64,000 nucleotides of DNA from positions 1 through 64,000 of the forward strand of contig JAVXUO010001937.1 in NCBI GenBank assembly GCA_033065855.1, given 5' to 3'. Each line of letters starts with the position of its first letter. The stretch's first letter is position 1. A model generated the notes under the pieces. The model made no database searches. It had not been told where the DNA came from and saw nothing but the letters and a program-made list of their open reading frames with translations. This DNA is from Escallonia rubra. Lineage: Eukaryota > Streptophyta > Magnoliopsida > Escalloniales > Escalloniaceae. The position numbers were made by a program, and so were the translations under genes. Below, piece by piece: positions 56,545 to 64,000 of this stretch.

Positions 56545-57842
56545 TAAACTCTCTGCCTTCTCTCTAAGACCCACCTCCACAGAAATTCACCATGGCCGCC
56601 CCACCGTGCTTCCGTGCGTGTGGGGCGGCAGCCACGCCGTCAACTAGTCTGTAGGTTCCATTTCCCGTCCTGTGTGGTGGTATACTTTACGGCATACTCT
56701 GTTGGTGGCCGGCAGCACAAGTGGCGAAAGGACGATTGCAAGGCGTGTCTTGCCAGATTTGTTGGAGACGACGATGTTAAGGTAAGTCTCCGATCTTGGA
56801 TGATCGTGGTAGATCTGAATAGATCTACTCGATCCTCTGATTTTCCACCGTTCGCTGGACGCGACCGGAATCTTGCCGGTGGCAACCGAATTTTCTCCAG
56901 AGTTTTTATTTGTCTTTTCTTCATATTCCTACAACTGTTTAAATTCCTTCCTTATTGTTTCCAAATTTCAGTGGCGGAGATATGTGTTAGTGGGTGGTTG
57001 TATTTTCAGTAGTAGTAACATGAGAGCTTGGGGTCTTGTTTGGGTTGTTCTTGGGACTCCGTGGGGGTCTTGGGAGGGGGAGGGGGGGTGGGGGGTTGGG
57101 GTGTGGTGCGTTTCTGTTGGGAAGAAGTGCGGGGGATTCGGGACCCGGGGAGGGGGGAAGAGATCTGTCCCGTGGGGTTTTTTGGGCATTCCGTTCGCGG
57201 GGGGTAGGGGGTTGGGGTGTGGTGCGTTTCTGTTGGGAAGAAGTGCGGGGGATTCGGGACCCGGGGAGGGGGGGGAAGAGATCTGTCCCGTGGGGTTTTT
57301 TGGGCATTCTGTTCGGGGGGGGGGGGGGAAGGTTAGGGTTGGTTCTGGTTTTGAGCATCCTGTGGGTCTATTATGGTTTGTTGTGGTGTGGGTGAGGGAG
57401 TCTGCCAAATTGATTTGGATTTGACAAGTGTTAGTTGTAGGACGAACTTTGCGATGTTGAAAATCCAGGATATGTGATGCGCCTTCTCAATCGGCTTGCT
57501 TGCCTTTGAGCTGGTTGGTTCCCGATTGTCTGCCCTTTTGTTACCACCTTGTGTTTTATAGTTAGTTAGTATTTTGTTTCGATTCTTTAGGATTCTTTAA
57601 CCTGTAAACTTTGCATGTTACTTTAAGTTAAGTTAAATTGTATGATATGTTCTGTTCTAATTCAATTGTAATTTGTATTAGTTTATTAGGTTTTTGTTAC
57701 TGTCGACCTTTGTGGTCATGTATACCGAATCACGAGAATGTCGTGACCTATTATAATTTGTAAGCTCTACAATAGAGTGACTGTGTAACCCTTTAATATT
57801 ATCAATGCAATTCTCTTATTCTATCAAAAAAAAAAAAAAGAA
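56545..57842 (+). mobile_element. Non-LTR retrotransposed insert with poly(A) and 16-bp target duplication
   Basis: GAAGAGGGTAGGTAAT is present on both sides (56529-56544 and 57843-57858) without mismatch. The insert ends TTCTCTTATTCTATCAAAAA followed by an A-run (57826-57839), the hallmark of target-primed reverse transcription. There is no endonuclease or reverse-transcriptase frame in its 1.3 kb, so it is a deleted LINE, a LINE-mobilised non-autonomous element or a retrocopy. Its GC-rich 5' part (56585-56780) and a tandem G-rich duplication (57099-57330) have no recognised protein. Confidence 0.88.
57099..57330. repeat. G-rich tandem duplication (about 117 bp)
   Basis: The block GTGTGGTGCGTTTCTGTTGG ... 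GATCTGTCCCGTGGGGTTTT ... GGGCATTC occurs twice in tandem inside the non-LTR insert. G-runs of 6-11 are frequent and could form G-quadruplexes. They keep several frames artificially open. Confidence 0.88.
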
Positions 57843-58010
57843 GAAGAGGGTAGGTAATAGGTACTAAATTTGGTCATAAAACTATCGGCACACAAATGTA
57901 GCAATTGGAAATGGATTCTTTGGTGTTGTAACCGCGTAGTACCGCGTAGGAACACTATGCGGTTACAACTTGAACGACCATTAGTTTTCATCGCTGTCAC
58001 TTATATTGAT

Positions 58011-58109
58011 AACACTTTTTTGTTGCAAAAAATATTTCAAAGGCAGTTTATCGACACAGGCTGTGTCGATCAACCGCCTTTGAAATATTTTTAGCGACAA
58101 AAAAGTGTT
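58011..58109. repeat. 99-nt near-perfect inverted repeat (hairpin)
   Basis: The left arm AACACTTTTTTGTTGCAAAA ... TTTATCGACACAGG pairs with the right arm CTGTGTCGATCAACCGCC ... GCGACAAAAAAGTGTT. The arms are about 49 bases with no loop and few mismatches. It ends 102 bp before the PPR start codon. It could be a tiny MITE or a small-RNA hairpin; a smaller inverted repeat (GTAACCGC...GCGGTTAC, 57928-57966) lies just upstream. Confidence 0.85.
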
Positions 58110-58211
58110 CACACAGCCCATACAGCAGGGGATCGGATATGTTGCTACTGTTAAGAAATTTACGACATTTTGCGAGTAGACGATGATGTACATGGACAAA
58201 GTGCTAAGCTC

Positions 58212-59531
58212 ATGGAGTTTGAATCAAAGCTGAGCTTCATGGAGATCACCTCACCGTGCCCAAAATCTGCCGTTCATCCAATCAACTATCCCTTTAACAG
58301 CCGCAACATCAGCAACACCATTGCTACCTCAAAGAAACCTGCTTTCAGAATCCATCTTTCATCACAAAAACCCAATCGCAAAACCCTGCAATTAACCAGA
58401 CCACTCGAGAAGAAGAACAAAACAACAACACCCACCTGCACAAGCTCCGATATCTTGCGCTTAATAGACGCCCTCGGGTTTCCTGTGCCGATGGACGTTT
58501 ACGCTTCTCTCGTCAAAGAATGCACTGTTTCTCGTGACCCGGATCTAGCCATTGAGTTGCATACGCATATTGAGCGTAGCGGAATTCGGCCTCGCTTGTC
58601 ATTGCTTAACAGGATCTTGTTGATGTACGTTTCATGCGGGTGCATGGAGCATGCCCGCCAGGTGTTTGATGAAATGTCTATCAAGGATTTGCACTCGTGG
58701 GCGGCTATGATTGCTGGATATGCTCACAATAGTGGCTACGAAGAAGCTGTTGAATTGTTTGTAGAAATGCAATACCACTATTATCATGATATTGACGACA
58801 TGCTTAAGTTCCCCATGTCTTGGATTTTGGTGTGTATTCTTCAAGCCTGTGTTCATACGGAGAATATTGCGCTTGGGAGTCAAATACATGGTTGGTTAAT
58901 TAAGGCGGGTTCATCTAGGGATGTGTTTTTAAGTAGCTCATTGATCAACTTTTATGGGAAAAATGGATGTTTGGAAGGAGCTGATTTTGTTTTTAATCAA
59001 GTATCTCGTCGTAATACTGTAATTTGGACGGCTAGAATTGTGAATAACTGTAGGGAAGAGCGTTTTGGCGATGTTATTGATATATACAAGGAGATGGGAA
59101 GGGAAGGAGCAAGGAAAAATAGTTTTACGGTTTCTAGTGTTTTAAAGGCATGTAGGAAGATCGAGGATGGTGGACATTGTGGACGACAGGTTCATGCGGA
59201 TGCGATAAAATTAGGACTTGTATCCAAAAACTATGTGCAAAGCGTGTTGGTTGGTATGTATGGGAGATTTGGGTTGGTAACAGATGCGAGGAGGATGTTT
59301 GAGATAAATGCTGATGGGAGAAATGCAGCGTGTTGGAGCTCGATGCTCGCTGGTTATATACGAAATGGGTTCTCTATCGAGGCTATCAAGATTCTGTATG
59401 AGATGAATGTGGCTGGCTTGAAACCCCAGGAATCATTGCTCAACGAAGTTATGTCTGCTTGCGGGAGTAAAAGTATCGAGAACATTAATGGTGGATATGT
59501 ACATAGAATGAGTATAGCCTCTGGGATTTGA
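58212..59531 (+). CDS. Pentatricopeptide repeat protein, At1g31790-like
   Basis: Single intronless exon, 439 residues, from the first in-frame ATG (MEFESKLSFMEIT) to TGA. Residues 1-70 are rich in Ser, Asn, Lys and Arg, which suits organelle targeting. From about residue 75 to the end the protein carries PPR units of the PLS-like spacing: LLNRILLMYVSCGCMEHA, QVFDEM, HSWAAMIAGYAHNSGYEEA, VFLSSSLINFYGKNGCLEGA, NTVIWTARIVNN, GRQVHADAIKLG, VGMYGRFGLVTDARRMF and CWSSMLAGYIRNGFSIEAIK. The order and many words match my recollection of Arabidopsis At1g31790. It has no E or DYW domain, so RNA binding rather than editing catalysis is likely. Gene is intact. Confidence 0.93.
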   Translation: MEFESKLSFMEITSPCPKSAVHPINYPFNSRNISNTIATSKKPAFRIHLSSQKPNRKTLQLTRPLEKKNKTTTPTCTSSDILRLIDALGFPVPMDVYASLVKECTVSRDPDLAIELHTHIERSGIRPRLSLLNRILLMYVSCGCMEHARQVFDEMSIKDLHSWAAMIAGYAHNSGYEEAVELFVEMQYHYYHDIDDMLKFPMSWILVCILQACVHTENIALGSQIHGWLIKAGSSRDVFLSSSLINFYGKNGCLEGADFVFNQVSRRNTVIWTARIVNNCREERFGDVIDIYKEMGREGARKNSFTVSSVLKACRKIEDGGHCGRQVHADAIKLGLVSKNYVQSVLVGMYGRFGLVTDARRMFEINADGRNAACWSSMLAGYIRNGFSIEAIKILYEMNVAGLKPQESLLNEVMSACGSKSIENINGGYVHRMSIASGI

Positions 59532-61372
59532 AAACAGATGACATTCTTGTGCTTAGTTTCAGGACTCTTTACAACTAGTCAGGCTCCAACCGTGGAACCT
59601 TGCTCCTGAATCTCGCATCTGGCTCCCGTTTCCACCCTAAAACCCACCATAGTAGTGATGCTCCCGCTCTGAAACCTCGCACCCGCTTCCACCCACCTTA
59701 GTGCAGCTAAGTTCGTAGAATCTCTGGATGTTTTTCTGAACCTTGATACTTAAAATTGGCGAAAACAGATCTAAGGAAATGAGAGTACAGAGGGGAGGTC
59801 AGAATAAGAAAGCACCCTGTTGCTAGGTGGTCAAAAGTCAGTAAGGTTCTAGACAGCTTTTGGCTCATGCATTTTTTGCCAAACCCCTTTGAGGGGTAGA
59901 AGAGAGTGTGTAAAATCATGTACACAAGTTATAAGATCATCTGTAATCTCAGGATACCTTAACCAAGATTGTAAATTACACAAAATCTAGTGAAAAACCT
60001 TGTGTTTCTTCAGTTTCTGATGATTTTAAGTCGACATTTACGCCTTCGTGTAAACCATGTACAGACCATGTTCTAGGTTTTAACTAGAACATGCTTTTCT
60101 GGACTAGATTGCTGAGGAGTTGCGATGCCTGAGCGAGCCAACAGCTGTTAGAAATAGCGTTTCCTGGGCAACAAAGGTTTGATTTATATGTTGGTCGCTT
60201 TTCTTCATGTCTAGAGAAATGACATTTCCCAAATTGGCCAAATTCAGGACCGGACAAGTCTTTTACTACACTTGCTATCATAAAGCTGGTTTATTGCAAC
60301 GTCAATATGTTGGATTGTACGGTGTTCATAACACGTAGCGGAAGGCTTAAAAGCAATCCACCTTCAATTTAGAATACCTGAAAGCAAGTTCTTGATGTAG
60401 AAAAATTTCTTCAAATATACGAAGATTCTATGTGTATTCAAATCGAGTCCAATCCTTACTATCAATCCCTTGAAAAATAGAACATTCAGAGAACTTGAAG
60501 AAATTTTCCTCTTATTTCTCTTTAGATATTGACAACATATCTTGTCAATATATTTATTTCCTATTCTAAATAGGAAATCCTCAAATTGTCTCCGACGTTT
60601 ATTATATTCTTGGTACTAGCTAAGAATATAATAATATTTCATTTGAATCAATAATATACTTATTTTGATAAAATTAAATTCACCAATTTAATCATCAAAT
60701 AATAAATTAAATGATCGATTAGCCAAAAAATGAACACTCGTTAGTGTACGACCCCATAAGTTCAGTACTAAGCCAGTAGTAGATTAGTCGAACTAATTTA
60801 CCAATCAAGATTAGCGTCTAGCAACACTCCTTAACGACCGGATACTATGAAGTAATATCTTTCACTCTTAAGAATAATAATATATTATTTCCTTCCATGT
60901 TTACAGCTCAAGGTTAACCCTAAGATATGATTTAACAGTCAAACCCCCATAAGTCATCGACTATATTTCAAGTCAATTATAATCGACTAGTGAATGACTT
61001 AAGAAACCCATCTTCTTCATTCATTTGTTTGCCTTGGTTAATGTCTTAATTTAGTCAGTATGATTAATGTGATCATAGAGCTCAAACTCATTACCAATAG
61101 TTGATGGATTCCATATCATTAATTCTACAAGTGTTTAGTTATACCCAACACCCATTCAACTAGCACCCTTGGGCATTAGGTGTTTGAAATCAGAGTACGA
61201 CAAACAATTTGGTAATTACTATGATGATCTCAGGTCAAAGAGAACTCTTACACCATGTTCCTCATGAGAATATCCTATTGACAGTTTAATGGTAATATTA
61301 ACCATTAGGAATTCTCAATTGAGTCGTTTCGATGATCATGTCTACATATGCATCATTTATATATGTAATTTA
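59532..61372. other. Intergenic region downstream of the PPR gene
   Basis: No gene was recognised. From about 60300 the phrase AACACGTAGCGGAAGGCTTA begins AT-rich sequence that looks transposon-derived, but I could not find paired ends. Confidence 0.4.
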
Positions 61373-61586
61373 GTATATGAGATCAACTAATCTCCATCCT
61401 ACAGAGACCATCATATATATTGATCTATTCGGATCATCAAGGTCCCATTCTTAATGAGCTTATGATCAAGAATAATTTAGTAAATGAGATCAACTAATCT
61501 CCATCCTATAGAGACCATCATATATTTTGATCTATTCGGATCATCAAGGTCCTATTCTTAATGAGCTTATGATAAAAAATAATTTA
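61373..61586. repeat. 107-bp tandem duplication
   Basis: The block GAGATCAACTAATCTCCATC ... TTAATGAGCTTATGATCAAG occurs twice with a period of 107 bp and about 7 differences. Confidence 0.92.
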
Positions 61587-61749
61587 GTTTAAATAGTAAA
61601 AGACTTGACTCTTATTATCATGATCTTTATCATGATGACAAGTTTCTAAATTAATCAAGGACCTTATCATGTTAATCAAATTGTCAAACAATAAATATGA
61701 TAAAGAAATAATGAATGCTTTTAGTAATCAAAACATATTAACTACTAAT

Positions 61750-62192
61750 ATGGCTAAATATGCCCACCCTACCAGATGATGACACGTGGCGAGATTGACT
61801 TATAGTTAACAGTGGGCCCCGTATCTGAGAGGAACTCTACTAAAGAAGTCAAAGTCCTAAAAGAACACTGATGCTATCAAGAAGAGTGGGTGACGTGATC
61901 CATAAGGATCCTAGCATGATCTTAGTTGATCTCTAGACCTATCTGGTAGGAGTTGCAAGGCAATTGGGACTCTGGAAGCTAAGTATATATCAAGGGGATT
62001 GCCCCAGGTACGCGGACAAGTACACACACACACACGCACGCACACCTTGTGCATTTCTGCCATTCAGAGTTCTACCCCTGTAGCAGTGTTCAGATTTTAG
62101 CATCGGAGCTTCCTCCGCTGAAACATCCTTTGTGTTCTATTTTGCATGTCCATTCCCGGTCGTGATTCCCAATCAAGATTCTAGTAGCAACA
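61750..62192 (+). mobile_element. 3' part of a Ty3/Tat-type 5' LTR
   Basis: The right border is set by the dinucleotide CA at 62191-62192, three bases before a primer-binding site. Upstream are a TATATA-like promoter word near 61985 and a CA-rich run (62023-62045). The left border could not be fixed; the given start is approximate. Confidence 0.5.
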
Positions 62193-62195
62193 TTT

Positions 62196-62212
62196 TGGCG
62201 CCATTCGTGGGA
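62196..62212 (+). other. Retrotransposon primer-binding site
   Basis: TGGCGCCATTCGTGGGA closely resembles the TGGCGCCGT(T/C)GTGGGGA-type site of plant Tat/Athila elements, and it lies three bases from the LTR end. Confidence 0.7.
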
Positions 62213-62472
62213 CTGATAGGGAACACGGCCATAGAATCGTCTTCCAACATATCTCCAGTCAGTCGCTCGATTCGTAATCGACGAGCGCGATCTAGCGGCT
62301 CTCGCCGAGAGAACCAGCGTTCGACACCATCTGATTGGTATGCCGACGGCGACCATGTCAATGTAACCTCTATTACACCGCAGACAAGTGACGATTCTAA
62401 GGGAAGTCGTTCCCAACCCCTACACTAAAAAGGGGAGACCTTCGTCACCACCTCAGCCGAAAACTTTTCAAA

Positions 62473-63564
62473 ATGTCGAACGCGAATCTGACGAAAGAGA
62501 TTCATGAGCTTAAAGATGTGGTTAACACTTTACAAAGGACACTTGAAGTCGTGGCTCCTATGGATTCTACCAACCAGACTCATTTAGATACGAGCGACCT
62601 CCGTCTCAGACTGACCTCAAGGTCGAGTTATGACCGGAAGTACAGATCAGAGGCTGATCCCAGCTATCGGCCAAAAAAGGAGATCGAGGAGCATGTTACG
62701 AGAAACGGTTCATGTTTTCGGCGGGAGGCATCAATGGGGGACAACACATATTCGTCCCCCATTCCAGGCAGCGAATCTCGTGGTTGACACCATGCAGGAA
62801 GGGACGACGTCCCCAAGGACGGACTCATCACGAGACACGGGAAGTACGCCCCCAAGGACGAACTTTTCGTAAAACCATCTCCGAACCCCGCCCAACGGGA
62901 TTTCTCCCCCAAGGGGGGATTCTGGATACCCCTTATTCGAGGCAATTGAGAAGGCGAAGCTACCTCCCAATTTCTGGATGCCGTAGTGTGACTTGTATGA
63001 TGGAAGTGGCGACCCCGGAGAACACGTTTACCAGTTCCAGATGAACATGCTGCTCCTCCAAGTTTCTGACGCTGTCATGTGCCGCGCCTTTCCGACCACC
63101 TTGAGAAAGGCTGCGCATGCGTGGTTCAAATCCCTGCGGTTCAGGTCTATTCACTCCTTTGCTAAACTTTCTAATATGTTTCAGAAGCACTTTGTGAGCA
63201 GCCGCAACAGAAGAAAGAACTCTGCAAGCCTTCTCAACATGGTGCATGAGAGGAATGAGTCTTTGTCACATTATTTGGACGGTTCAACGCAGCGACGTTA
63301 GAGATTGACAATCTGGATGAGTCAGTGAAATACACCACTTTTCTACGCGGTCTTCGACCCACTTCCAAATTTGCGTTTGCGGTTAACAAAAGTCCCTATG
63401 GGAACATAAGTGCACTGTTGGATAAAGCCAACAAATACAAACATCGAAATGATAACGGGCAAGAACATCGAGAAATTCTAAGCGTTCGAGGCGAGACGAA
63501 CGACGCCCCAGAAAGGAAGTTCAAAAAAGATGGTGTCAAGGCTTGCAAAACAAAATGGATTTAA
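62473..63564 (+). pseudogene. Ty3/Tat-type gag, frameshifted
   Basis: A start frame at 62473 (SNANLTKEIHELKDVVNTLQ) is followed by frame changes. The conserved Retrotrans_gag region then appears at 62990-63564: YDGSGDPGEHVYQFQ, VMCRAFPTTLRKAAHAWF, FAKLSNMFQKHFVSS, NESLSHYLD (frame change), IDNLDESVKYTTFLRGL and LLDKANKYKHR. These match the gag of plant Tat-lineage Ty3 elements. Frameshifts near 62790-62990 and at about 63290, together with stops, make it inactive. No protease or polymerase is seen before the window ends. Confidence 0.85.
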
Positions 63565-64000
63565 TTGCATGATCATAGCTTTTCCTTACACGACTTTGAG
63601 GAATCAAGATGTTGGGCATATCAAGTGTCACCCGATTTAGTTCCTTTTGCAGCATTATTTATTTTCTTGAGAGGACAATCTATCTGGCATTGGTTGCATT
63701 GTAAGATACAAAGAAGTTCGTTCAATGATTCTTGTATATTTTCGTTGGTTCCGCGTACCGGTAATTAATTGTGTAACTCAGGAGTTAGCGAGATTTGCAC
63801 GAAACGTAATAAAGTTTGAACGAAAGATATGCCATAAAATATTATGCCTGTCATCCAGAAAAGATTTGTAACCCTCGACATTCTAATAAAAAAAAAAAAC
63901 CGTCTCTCTTTGGTTAAAAGAAAAAAAGCACATTATCTATCAGCTATTTTTTGCTATCCATATGCTATTGACGACATATTATCCACTTGTTGCTTCCTGA
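63565..64000. other. AT-rich tail after the gag remnant
   Basis: No retroelement pol sequence follows the gag; the sequence becomes AT-rich with an A-run near 63887-63899. The element is truncated or interrupted here, or its remainder lies outside the window. Confidence 0.4.

Noticed and set aside
56873..57424. 183-codon plus-strand frame and 146-codon minus-strand frame
   Set aside because: Product of a tandem G-rich duplication inside a non-LTR insert; both strands are open because of composition.
58170..58211. A longer PPR start at 58170
   Set aside because: That codon is TTG, not ATG; the first in-frame ATG is at 58212.
1..64000. tRNA, rRNA or CRISPR features
   Set aside because: I looked for typical tRNA box sequences, rRNA landmarks and regularly spaced direct repeats and saw none; the regular repeats present are satellites and microsatellites of a plant genome.

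Overview
This is a plant nuclear window, almost certainly from a eudicot. It has GT-AG introns, plant-specific gene families (ROOT UV-B SENSITIVE 1, a JMJ32-type JmjC protein, a plastid-type PPR protein), plant CACTA, hAT and Mutator-like transposons and a Ty3/Tat-type gag. The species cannot be named from the sequence. Four host genes could be modelled. In the three that are split, every exon joins in frame.

Layout. (1) 1188-4480, minus strand: a nine-exon gene for a 465-residue SirB1-like/Transglut_core2 protein, with long upstream ORFs in its leader. (2) About 4.85-40.9 kb: no intact host gene found. This stretch is built of transposons, many nested: a PIF/Harbinger-like MITE; a family of short Mutator-like elements with palindromic CCGCTACAT-type cores, mostly embedded in (TA)n tracts; a hAT element with a perfect 8-bp target duplication (13619-14723); a 6.4-kb CACTA element with a broken TNPA-type gene, sitting inside a Mutator-like element (15150-22549); further TIR elements; a probable solo LTR (27.75-30.33 kb); and a layered block at 31.1-38.3 kb, where a foldback element carries two younger nested elements and its neighbour carries a captured piece of an EIN3/EIL ethylene-response gene. 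(3) 41069-45722, plus: RUS1, seven exons, 644 residues. (4) 46719-53596, plus: JMJ32-type protein, four exons, 370 residues, with a 5.4-kb intron holding a hAT and another TIR element. (5) 56545-57842: a non-LTR retrotransposed insert with poly(A) and a perfect 16-bp target duplication. (6) 58212-59531, plus: an intronless PPR gene resembling Arabidopsis At1g31790, just downstream of a 99-nt near-perfect hairpin. (7) About 61.7 kb to the end: 5' portion of a decayed Ty3/Tat-type retrotransposon (LTR end, primer-binding site, frameshifted gag).

RUS1, the PPR protein and the SirB1-like protein all start with Ser/Thr- or basic-rich leaders compatible with plastid targeting. Nothing suggests that the host genes act as a coordinated cluster. 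The most unusual feature is the modular Mutator-like family: about 15 copies of one palindrome, repeated association with (TA)n, a clean 9-bp duplication in one copy, and gene capture in another. All family assignments come from reading motifs by eye; no search was run.
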